From positions 1 to 64,000 of the forward strand of contig JALHMY010000018.1 in NCBI GenBank assembly GCA_022843805.1: a DNA stretch of 64,000 nt, in the 5' to 3' direction. The notes beneath the pieces are model-generated. The model ran no database searches. It was not told the DNA's origin and was given only the letters and a program-made list of their open reading frames with translations. Below are positions 1 through 11,500 of this stretch, in pieces. This DNA comes from Fuerstiella sp. (GTDB taxonomy: Bacteria; Planctomycetota; Planctomycetia; Planctomycetales; Planctomycetaceae). Every line of letters begins with the position of its first letter. Positions within the stretch are counted from its first letter, which is position 1. Position numbers and translations under genes: made by a program.

Positions 1-118
1 GGAATCTCACCGTCGAGCAGTGTTTCGAATTCGTTTCGCCAAAACCTCGCGGCGGTCCGCGTCCCGGTGGTAACATCCGGCAACTTTTGCCGGTCACAAA
101 GATGTGTGGTACGATGAG

Positions 119-337
119 CGAAGCTGGGGGAGGTCGATCGAGCGTCAGCAAGATCGGGAGGGGGCTGGTGAACATCGGGACGCGGGTGTTTTTGGAACGG
201 CGTTGAGTGCAACACGCGGCGAGCCCTCCCCCGGCCTGTCGGCCGACCCCTCCCACTTCGCTTCGCTGCGCGGGAGGGGAGGGTTTTGGCGGGAGGGGAG
301 GTTTTTTTAACCTCCTCTCCCAGCGAAGCTGGGGGAG
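119..337. repeat. Dispersed copy of the ~186-bp GC-rich intergenic repeat that forms a tandem array at 58553-59190
   Basis: Shares 'gaagctgggggaggtcgatcgagcg..agcaagatcgggaggggg', 'ccctcccccggcctgtcggccgacccctcccac' and 'cctctcccagcgaagctgggggag' with the 58.5-59.2 kb array, same orientation. Confidence 0.9.
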
Positions 338-657
338 TATCAGCGTGATGAGAATCGCTGCCGCTTACAACATGAAGCGTCGTCGCTGCTCGTCGGTATC
401 CGTTGGTGAGTATGTTCCCTCTGATTGCCGGTCGTGAGGCATTTGCTGATCGTTGGGATTGAGTGATAATGATTGGTGAGAACTGCACGCCGGTAAAAGT
501 TGCGGAGGTTGTAAGTGGGGCCGGAATTCCGATGAAACAGACGAAGTGGTATCGCCGAATGCTCAGGTTGAGTCTGCAGGATTTACCGAATGCGACGGCT
601 GTATGCTTCATAGCCGCTTTTTTTGACGGAAGTCGGATATTCCAGGAGGGATAGATC

Positions 658-1683
658 ATGACGAAAGTCCGATTACACATGCTGTTAATTGGGCTGACCG
701 TGGCACTGGCCCGGCCATCAGCTGTAACAGCACAGTTGTCTCGGGAAGAGTCCGGACTGACTGGAAGCGTCCCCGCTTTTCTCACATCAATGCCAGTGGA
801 GGCAGAGCCTTCACTTTTTGAATCTTCGGTCACGCAAAAGAACGAAGAGCTCGAACAGCGGATTCTCCGGCTGGAAGCGCAACTCAGCCAGTTTCAGCAG
901 CCGGCAGTTGATCCCAGTGTCAGTATCGAACAGCGTCTGCAGCGACAGGAGGCTGGTACGGGCGGTCTGTTTGGTTCGATCGAAATCACCTTCCTCCAGC
1001 CGGCGATTTCCGGTGCCCAGTCAGTCTTCGGATCCGGAACCGGCCGCTCGCTTGAGACAAGCTATCAGTCCGGTGTTCGCTATGTGCTGGGGTATGTCAA
1101 TGATTCCGGTCTCGGCGTGCGGGCACAATACTGGTCGTTCGACAATGGTTCCAGCTATGCACCTCCGTATGCTCCGGCTGTGTTTGGAATCAGGGTGCAG
1201 GCTGCAGATACAGAAGTCACCGTCGCACAGAGAATGCGACACATGGATCTGGAAGTTTCCGCCGGTCTGCGATACGGAAAGCTTGAGTATACCAATCCCC
1301 CACTGACCCTCTACGGCCCTGGGTCAACGAGTTTTGAAGGATTTGGCCCAACTGCTTCGTTAACCGGTCGACGTGCTCTTGGAAACAGCGGATTCTCACT
1401 GTTTAGCAGTGTACGAGGTTCGCTGATGATCGGCGATATTCGAACGGGATCTTTGCTGTTGAATATTCCCGCCGGTTCGATTGAAGATGAAGTGATGACG
1501 GTCTTTGAAAACCAGCTGGGTGTGGCGTGGAAACATCAGTTGCCCAACCACATGCTTCTGGAAGTTCGGACTGCCTGGGAAACACAGTACTGGGTAAACA
1601 GTACTCTCGAAGATGACTTCTATGGCATCGGCTCCAATCTGGCCTTCATGGGCCCGGCACTGGCAGTCGAACTTCAGTATTAA
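658..1683 (+). CDS. Putative outer-membrane beta-barrel protein (Lpg1974-like)
   Basis: 341-aa ORF; N-terminal signal-like segment, short coiled-coil (EELEQRILRLEAQLSQF), then a Gly/aromatic-rich beta-barrel pattern ending in an aromatic C-terminus (VELQY). GGAGGG upstream of ATG. Confidence 0.65.
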   Translation: MTKVRLHMLLIGLTVALARPSAVTAQLSREESGLTGSVPAFLTSMPVEAEPSLFESSVTQKNEELEQRILRLEAQLSQFQQPAVDPSVSIEQRLQRQEAGTGGLFGSIEITFLQPAISGAQSVFGSGTGRSLETSYQSGVRYVLGYVNDSGLGVRAQYWSFDNGSSYAPPYAPAVFGIRVQAADTEVTVAQRMRHMDLEVSAGLRYGKLEYTNPPLTLYGPGSTSFEGFGPTASLTGRRALGNSGFSLFSSVRGSLMIGDIRTGSLLLNIPAGSIEDEVMTVFENQLGVAWKHQLPNHMLLEVRTAWETQYWVNSTLEDDFYGIGSNLAFMGPALAVELQY

Positions 1684-1907
1684 CACGTTTTAACTCGCTC
1701 GACCATCACGTGATTTGCCACACGCACCTGATTTGCCGTTGAGCCCTTTATTTATTCCGCCAGACCACAGGTCAATTAAAAGCAACACGCGAGTAAAAAG
1801 AGTGGTCAGTCCGGACATCAGCAACATCTGGGGAAAAACCTGCCTCCGGAACGCTTCGTTGAAATATTCGACAATGCAATTATTAACGAAGATCCATCGC
1901 AGCTAAA

Positions 1908-2130
1908 CTCACCAATCAGCCCGCTCCATCGCGCCTGCAGGGCTGACACCCTGAACGGTGACTCGGAATTGAACAGGAGAAAACTGAGGAAACGGAGTTC
2001 AAAAAGGACTCAGAGAATTCTCTGTGAGTCCTCCGTTTCCTCTGTGACCTCCTGTTTGAATCAAGCAGAACGTTCGACGGTGATGAGTTCACTACTCAGA
2101 CGCAGCGTTCCTAAAGTCGTCCAGCAGCGT
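1908..2130. repeat. ~220-bp dispersed repeat, copy 1, with long internal inverted repeat (hairpin 1966-2062)
   Basis: 'ctcaccaatcagcccgctccatcg...' to '...cagcagcgt' aligns with 54191-54413; internal arms 'gaattgaacaggag..actgaggaaacggag' / 'ctccgtttcctctgtgacctcctgtttgaatc'. Confidence 0.85.
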
Positions 2131-2504
2131 TGAGTCGAGCATTGCAGAATGCATATCGACCGAAGCCGAAACGCGGTGGTCATCCCTGCTCAACGGCTGA
2201 TGCCGTGAACGGCTACGTTTTCGCAGGTGCCTTCCCATTTGCGGCAAGGTGGCAGCAGCCTTTCCAAAGCCATATCGGCAATCAGCAGCGGCTTTGCATG
2301 CTATCGCCCCCTCATGGCTGAATTCCACCGTAATCTCCCGGTGCTGCTTTTTTCTGTCAGCTGCAAATCACCGCACTTCTTTTCCTGCGGGTATGCCAGA
2401 ATATCTCCATTGGGGTGTTAATGGCTTCTTTGTTCGTTTGTTGTTCGCCAGGCAGAACTCAAACAACTTGCCGGAAATTGGATGACTGAATCCTTGCCTG
2501 GTTA

Positions 2505-5500
2505 GTGCAGATCTCCGAGACTGTGCATTCTCACCACTCTCAAATGCCCTCGGAGCCAAGAATGCCTACCACCGTAGCAGCCCTTGCAAGATTGCTTTTT
2601 TCCCGGAATCGTCAAACCGGAGAATCACGTAAAGTCCGACTGGCAAGGTTGATCCGCAATCAGCGAGGGCGGGCTGGTGAAGCACTCGAGCAGCGCGTCA
2701 TGCTTTCGGCTGATCCGATCATCAGTTCTGGTCCAGCGGGTGTGTACACCGTCGCGTTTGGCGCTTCGGACGATACGGTGAGCGTGGAACTGATTTCGAG
2801 CGAAGCCTCAGACAATGGCGGAGTCGTGGTCAGCGTCTCGTACATAGACGACGATTCCGTTCTGGTCAGGTTCAATCTCGGGAATGCGACGACCGGCGTA
2901 GTCAGTCTGACCCTTGATGGTGGCGGCGGCAGCGATCGTTTTACGGTTGATGCCCTCGGGAAACCTCTGACAATTCTGGGCGGTGAGGGAACTGACAGCC
3001 TGATCGGGCCCGATGAAGACACGACGTGGACGGTCTCAGGTCTGGACACAGGTTCCGCGACGGGAATCACGCTGTTTGACAGCGTGGAGAATCTCACGGG
3101 GCGCAGTGGTGTCGACGAATTTAAAATCGATGCGGCTGGTTCAGTCACCGGAACGATCGATGGCGGAGATGGCGACGATAAACTGACAGGGCCAGATACA
3201 GACAACGTTTGGATACTGTCGGGCGAAGACGCGGGGAGAGTTAACAACACAAGCACCGACGTTACGACAGGTGCCGCCAGCTTTGTTGAGATTGAAAACA
3301 TTACCGGTGGAAGCGCCTCGGACGAATTCCGTGTAACAACGCTTGAATCGATCACTGGCGAAATCGCGGGTGGCGACGGCGCTGATACGCTCATTGGTGC
3401 CGACGATTCGAATAACTGGAGTCTTACAGGAGGTAACACCGGTACGCTCAACGACGCGGACTTCATTGAGATTGAGAACCTGACCGGCGGGACTTCTGAC
3501 GACACATTTGAGATCATCGGAACTGCGGCATCATTGAGTGGAAAGCTGGACGGCGGACTGTTCGACATCGACTCACCGACGGTTAATACAGTGAACTACT
3601 CACAGCGTGGTGCCAGTGTCACCGTCAATCTTGAGACGATATCGGCTCCAGGCCTCACCGGCGGCTATGAACAGATCACGCGGTTTGTTGGCAGTTCAAA
3701 CACAGCAGACGTGCTGGTTGGACCAGTTTCGTTCCTTGAGCAGGCGACCTGGACGATCAACGGTGTGAATTCCGGTATCGTGGAAGGGACAGCATTTTCC
3801 GGGTTCGAAAATCTGACGGGACAGAATAACTCAAGTGATGCGTTCATCTTCAGCCCGCTGGGCAGTATTACGGGAGCAATCGCTGGCGGCACGGGTTCTG
3901 TTGACGGTTTCGCCGTCGCTGACGCAAACGGAGATTTGACGGCCTATCAGCCGACAGGTGCCGACCAGAGTGGTGGTCCGACGACTATCGGCGGGAAGAT
4001 CGTGTCTTCATGGACGGGGATGGACAACTTCAATCCACTCGGTGGTAACAGCACAAACCGTGTTGTGACCGGAACTATTTTCGGCCGCCATTTGATCCTT
4101 GAGGCCGCTGCTGCCGGTCAGATGTCGGTCCGATTTGACAAGACGACTTTTACGAGCGGCGTGAGTAGTTTCCCGTTTGCGAATCCTTCGGGCACACTGA
4201 TTCTTGATACAGGAACTGGTGGCGACGTCGTCAACATCATTTCTACAGATCCAGGCTTCAATGCTGCTCTGATTCGATACAGCGATGGTAAACTGCGTGG
4301 AGATTTTACATCAGCCAGCGATACTGTTGAGCTGTCGATGGGATCCGTTGCATTCGACGACGGAGTATTTCTCAATCTGACGACCAGTGGATACACACAT
4401 CAGTTCGGTCACACTGGTGCTGGAGTTCGACAGATTTGGCTCGATGGCGGCAACGGCAATGACCAGTTCACAACAACTGGCGTCCTGCAGATTGACGACG
4501 TAACAATTATCGGCGGCTCGGGCACGGATACTCTGACTGGCCCCACAGCGGGAATGCAGTGGGCGGTAACCGGAGCAGATTCGGGGTCGTCACCATCTGC
4601 TACAACAATTGAAACCGGGGTGACCGTCGACTGGGTTGCCGGACCAAATCCGAAAATCGTCCGCAAAGCAGGCAACTGGGGACTTTTGAGTCCAATTGCC
4701 GGTGACGTTCTGGACATTTCCGGTACAGAGAGCAACGACGGGCTGTATAAGGTTGTCTCTGTAACAACGACCACTACTCCCAATGATACTCTTGTATTGA
4801 CTTCAAGCCAGGTTCCAGTGAACCTGACAGACTCTGTTGTGGCGATCAACCGGGACAGTCTCAGATTTCGAGGCGTTGAAAACCTTGTGGGCGGCACTGG
4901 GGTCGACCGGTTCCTGATGAGGTCCGGTGGCTCCATCAGTGGACAGATCGACGGTGGCTCCGGTGCAGTCGATGACGTTCTGGCTGGTCCGGACGCCGAC
5001 AATACCTGGACCCTGACTGGAACCAATGCGGGCGTGCTGAATGGTACCACTGATTTCCGTGGAATCGAGAGCCTGACGGGCGGATTTGCCGCCGATACAT
5101 TTCAGTTTCAGCCAGCCGGAGAAATCACGGGACTTCTGGATGGGGGGCTGGACAAGGCAGTGACACCCGGCGGGACAGAGGCTGCCGTCGATACGCTCAG
5201 TTTCTCAGGTTTCGGTGCCGCGGTTGAAGTGAATTTGGCCCTGGGAGAAGCGACGAATGTCGCGGCGTTCTCCCGAATGGACCGCTTTGCTGGAAGTGGT
5301 TCCAGCCTGGATGAACTGACAGGGCCGGACGCAGGCGACTCGATCGATGCCAGCTCATTTCCAATCGATACACTCGAATTCGGGCTCAGGGTGCAGGTGC
5401 TGGTGGGAGATCTGGCGGGAAATGTCTATCAATACATAGGGGCGACGTCCACAGACAGTAACCCGAGCATCGCTGGTGACCAGCCTTTTGACTTTGCCAG

Positions 5501-8500
5501 TCTCGACTTCAGCGACCAGACGCTTTGGCAGGCCTCAGATACTACCGCAAACTGGATCATCACCGGCACCAATTCAGGTGAAGTGGATGGTTTCAAGTTC
5601 TCTGCATTTGCGAATCTGACCGGACGCGGGGCAAGCAGTGACTACTTCCTGTTTGAAGTTGGCGGCAGTCTGAGCGGAATGGCTGATGGCGGAACTGGTG
5701 TTGGGACAACCGACGGTGTTGCTGTATCCGATGGAACGACCACAACGGTACTGGTTACGGATGCTCTGACAAGTCCGACCGCTGTCCATGGCCGGACGAT
5801 CAACTTCGCAGGAATGGACAGTGTCACCGTGCTCACGGGGGATGATGTCGACCGTGTCATCCGCGGTTCGGTTTTCAATGATGACATTGAGCTGGAGAAG
5901 GATAGTGCCGGCCGCATGAAAGTGACGTTTGTCGGAACGAATTATTACGACGGAATCGGCTATGACACGGAATTCAGTTTCGTCAATCCCTCATCATCGC
6001 TGACAATTCAAGGGGGAGCTGGCGGCGATACGATTACCGTTAAATCCATGGACCCGGGATTCGCGGCGGACCTGCTGCTCTATGGCAACACGTCCAGTAC
6101 TCTGATGATCGCACCCGACCCAGGTAAGGATGAAATCTATTTCGAGAGTGATGTCTTCACGGGCGGCGGCTATCTGGAGGTATTTGCAGACAAAATCGAC
6201 ATCAGCGACAACAAAGTCGTCTCCACACTGACCGATCAGAACGATCTGACCAGCGGCAATGACATCGTTTTCCGAGCACGTCGAGTTGGAACCACGGAAC
6301 TTGAGAACCTTTTGCCGTCCGGATATCTCTCCAAGAGCGTCGAAATCAATGTTGGTGCTGGCGCCAACCTGCTGGCGAGCAGTATCTATCTGATTGCGTC
6401 TGCGGAAGACCGTGCTCTGGCGGAGACGACTGGCCTGACAACACTTGAATCACAGTTCTTTATCGATCCGGCAGTGAATTTCCTCCAGGATCTGATTGCC
6501 TTGCCGATTAAAGTCCTTGTGAAGGCTTCAGACGCGAAGGTCACGATAGGTGACGGTGCTCAGTTGCTGGCTGACAATGTCGTGGGCGTTTATTCCACAG
6601 CAGCGTCGGACGCCAGCGCCAGCGCCGCGAGCTCTCTCTTCAGCCTTGGTTATTCTCAATCGGATGCCACAGCGACGATCACTGTCGGCGAAAATGTTCT
6701 GATTGAGGGTAATGGCCCGGTGAACATCACGTCTTCTGCAAGCTCTGTTGCCAGCATTTCGACGGAAACGGCCCGTGAAGAACAGGGTAGTGTACCCGGA
6801 AAGAAATCTGCCGGATTTGCCGCTTCGCTGGCAGTATCCTGGGCCAAACTCACATCCACAGTAACCGTCGCCGAAACTGCCGAGGTTCATGGAGGACGTA
6901 CGGTCAATATTCGAGCTCTGGGGGACATCGAATCAGAAGCAGAATCGTCTTCCAGTCTTTATGCAGACGGCTCCGCAGCTTTGTCTTTGGCGCTTCAGTT
7001 TTCCACTGCCGATATTCTCACACAGGTTGACGGAAAAGTCACTGCAGACATGAATACCAACGGCGGTGAAGTGGTCAAGTTTGAGTTCGATCCAACCGTT
7101 GCAGCGTCTGACTATAACAGCACAGAAACCACCACACGCGTGGCCCCCGGCGAAACCGTCAAGCTGATCAGCGACATGACTCTGGATCTCGGGTCCGGTC
7201 CTCAGACGATTGAAGCGGGTACCGTGCTCATGTATATGGGAGAAACACGCCGCAATAACGTTACTCTGAGTGACAAAACGTCAGCCGGCTATGAAGCTAC
7301 GTTTGTAAACAGTGTCGGTGATACAGTTCAACTTTGGACCATCAGTTCGGAACCCTGGGGTTACGTTGATACGGCCAATGACCGGATTTCGGTCTTTAAC
7401 CTTGAAAATGATGTCGGCAACTGGGTGGTTGTAACCGAAGACACCGTCAGCTATTCCCCGCGTCGAGGAACAAGTATTGGCGGGCTGGATCCCGGCGAGT
7501 ATGTGATTGTTTCGCTGCCTGATAATCCAGCGACCGCGGTTGACGAAAGCCGATACGTTAAACTTGCCCGTGGCGAGCAGAAAGCGATCGACGCTTATCT
7601 TTGGGAAGCCGAATTCAATACGGGCACCAATCCACACGTTGTCAACCTGACATCAGGAGCCACAACAAACACTCGCACCTTTAGTGCGAACGATATTGAC
7701 GACGACACGATTACCCTGAACGGTGTTGGCAACACGTTTGAACTCGGACAGGCGGTCATTTACCGCGAACCCGGACGTACAGATTCCGACAAGGTGGTCG
7801 ACGGCAAGTGGCAAAGCAAAGACTCTGCGATTGACGGAACCGACTATGTTCCGCTGATAGAGGGCCTCGAACACGGGGGGCTGTACTATGTGATGGCGGG
7901 AGTCGACCAGTTTAATCTGATCGGAGATCAGCGTCTGGTTGACGGCCAGTCACTTCAGCTTGGAGCATTGGAAAATGAAACTCGCGGTGGAGTCGCTCGC
8001 ATAAAGCTCGGAGCCGTTTCTCCCTTAGCGGTTGGATTCAGCCTGAGTGCAACTCAGATTCTGGACTCGACATTTCTCACGTTCGGAATTGGAACGGCCC
8101 TGAATGCTGCGGATACAGCGTCTGCCGAGGCTGGCTTCGAATCGGAGGATGTAAAGGATAAAAAGAAAAAGAAGGATGATGACGGCGGATATGACTGGAA
8201 ATCCAGTGCCTTCGACAATGTGTTCAACAAGGCGGCTGAAAAATTCGGCCAGAAGAACAAGACGGGCGGAAACGCGAGTCTGCAGGTCGCGGGAGCACTG
8301 GCATTCTCTTATACAGACCATGATGCCAAAACACTGATCACCAGCACGGCAGACCTGAACTCCAATGACGACATGGAGCTGACCTCCGGCATCACTCAGA
8401 ATTTGAAGATCACCGCGGAGAGTACCGGCGAACCTCAAAAGGGCAAAAAAAACAAAGTCACAAAAAAAGCGGCTCCGAATACGTCCGCAGACACCGCTGT

Positions 8501-11500
8501 GAGCGCAGCGATTGTGGTTGGAGTTCAGAACAATGCTTCGCGAGCAATTGTTGAGGGTGGCGCTGAACTCGACTCTATGCGAGCCCTGCGGCTTCTGTCC
8601 GGCGTCACGTATCCGTTCCTCAGCCGACCCGACGAATTTGTCCCCACATCGACCGGTGAATTCAGCGACAAGATTACCAGTGAGGGGTTTGATTTCGTCA
8701 ACACCTACCTCGACGGGACAGGTGGTCTTCAGTCATTGTTCAACACCTGGGCTCGCAGCACCACGAAGGCGGACAAGCTTGCCATTGCAGGTTCAATCAA
8801 TGTGATGGTCATGAACAACATCGCTGAGTCGATCGTGCACAGCGGTGCTCAGATCAATCAGGATCCGTTTTACCGTCCGAGCGACGATTACTACACCAAT
8901 CCGGACCACGATCCGACCGTTGATAATGACAATATTACGCACAGTGCCAATGCCAATAACGTGGACGAGCATGTCGTTTCGATCGAAGCGATCAACTACA
9001 TGCAGTTCCTGAACATGACGGGAGTCTTCGGATTTCATCTGCCCAGCCTGGAACTGAGTGATCCGCTGACATTCGCGAAAAACGGTATTGACAGTGTCGA
9101 TATGAGTTTTGAGCTCAGTCCCGGCGGTGCCGAAAGCAAGCGGGGCGGTGTTGGCGGTGCAGTCTTCCTGCAGTTCCTGGAGAATACGACTCATGCCATC
9201 GTCGAGCCTGGCGTCAATCTCTACAGCGGCCGGGAATCAGGACTGAACATCAAGGCCGAAGAAGCCATTATGGGCTTTGCCTTTACTCAGGCGGGTGCGG
9301 ATGCGGGACAACTGGCCATTGGTGGATCATTCTCGTACTTTGAACAGGACAGCGACACACTTGCACAGCTTTCGGAAGGCTCTACGATCGAAGGTGGTCG
9401 TGTCGATGTCTATGCAGGCAGCCTTGAGACGCAAATCAACTGGGCCGGTGGAGTTGCTAAAAGCAAGGCCATCGGCGCTGGTGGCGCCGTGGCCATCAAC
9501 GATACAAACCGCACGACTCGCGCTGTGATTGGAGAGTCTGACGATACAGCGGGAACCGGAGTTAACGGGACGCTGACGATCAACGTCCACGGATCCGTTA
9601 CGGCACGGGCCAGTGTCGCTGGCGGAATCTACGCATTTACTGTTGCCGGTGCGGTAACAAATACGAAGCCAGACAGGAAGTCGCAGACTCAGTCTGTTAA
9701 GCAGAAGCAGGCAGAGACTGGTGTTGCCATCGCTGCGGCCGCATCCGTCAACCTGATTGACGACACGACACAGGCCTCACTGTCCGACGCGATTGTGACT
9801 TCGGATGCGATCGACGTTAAAGCCAACAATCAAAACCGTATCGTGGCTGCTACCGGCGGTTTGGCATTTACCCGCGCGGATGGCGGTCCGAACAAGAGTC
9901 CGAGCTCAAAAAACAACGCGGTGGCTCTGGCAGGTGCACTCAGCGATAACGTCATTGATGCAACAACGGACGCATTCATTCGTGACGCGGAAATCACTGT
10001 TCGCGCACGTGATATTGACAGCCTTGTTGTGGAAGGTGCGGAACGCTCGTTCTCACTGACTGCAGACGCAGCCGGCGACATTATTGCCATCGCTGCCGGC
10101 GGTGCTGGTGCTCTGGCAGACGGTGGATCTGCTGTCTCACTCGCGGGATCTGTCGCGCTGAATACAATCTCCGGGCACACGAAGGCACGGATGATCGACA
10201 GCACACTGGAGGTTGAGGCACACGACTGGCTGTCCACCGATATCGTGGCCCGGCTGATCAGCGGGCAGATGGTTCGCGTTTCCGGAGGTCCGAACGACGG
10301 CGAACTCTACCGTTATATCGGTAAAGGCGCCGCACTCCCGCTGCCGTCGGCAGACATTGTGAACAGTGACGACTTTGAGCTCATCACCATCATCGGTGAT
10401 GCCCTTGTCGGAGCCACGAACGACGCAGAAATATTCACGATCGCTGGTGGTCTGTCACTGGGAATTGCCAGGGGTGGTACAACAGGTGGCTCAACGGCCG
10501 TGTCAGGCGGCATCGCGCTGGCATTCAACGAGATCAGCTCTCCCGCCGAGGCCCTGATTGAAGACAGCGATCTCACATGGGAAGATTTCTCGTCCGGAGG
10601 CCTGAAGGTTGAAGCATCATCAACCGGGGACATTGGCTCATACACCGTCGCCGGAGCTGTCGCTGTCGCGCTGGCTAAGCAGGGGGCAGGCACCGCCGTC
10701 AGCGGAGCTGGTTCCGGTTCACTGAATGAAATTCAGAGTGATACGACAGCGACAATTCTTGACAGCACGGTGGTTGCCACCGGAACAGTTACGGTTAAAG
10801 CGTTCAACGATGCTGAGATCATTGCGGGCGCAGGTGCAGTGGCAATTTCCTTTGCCAGGGCAGGCTCTGGCACTGCCGCAGGCGCTGGATTTGGTGCCGC
10901 CTTTGCCGTCAATCAAATTGGCACCGACAGCGACGATAACCTGGTACAAGCCATCATTGAGAACTCCGACGTAACGGCTGGTGGTGCGATTGACGTTATG
11001 GCGGAGAATTTCGCCGGGATCTTCTCGCTTGGAATTGGTGCTGCAGCCGGGGCAGCGAATTCCACAAGCGGGTCTGCGATCGGGGTCGCGGGGGCAGGCT
11101 CCGTTGGTCTGAATCGCATCTACAGCAGCACCCAGGCACTGGTTACCAACAATAGTTCACTGACAACATTCGTTGGAAGTGGCGGAGCAATCAGTGTCAC
11201 TGCGACTGATGAATCGTGGATCAATTCCACGGCAGGCGCTGTTGCGGTGGGCGTTGCGCTGAGCCAGAAAACTGCCATCGCCGCAGCACTCGGCTTTTCT
11301 CTGACCATCAACGATATTCACAATACAACACGAGCTGCCGTTGAAGATTCGCAGCTCACCTCCGATGGAACAGTGACGGTTTCGGCCGACAGCACTGCAG
11401 ACATCGATTCGATCGCATTCGGAATCGGTGTGGCCGTGGCCATTAGTGGAAATGCAACCTCGATTTCCGTTGCTGCCACCGGAGCCATCGCGTTCAACGA

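Noticed and set aside
818-1306. 162-aa alternative-frame ORF inside the beta-barrel gene
   Set aside because: Overlaps a better-supported CDS in another frame; Ser/Arg-rich shadow composition.
2660-3568. 302-aa antisense ORF and many other antisense ORFs across the giant gene (e.g. 18042-19121, 12908-13459)
   Set aside because: Shadow ORFs opposite a long repetitive GC-biased coding sequence; low-complexity Ser/Pro/Thr-rich translations with no domain pattern.
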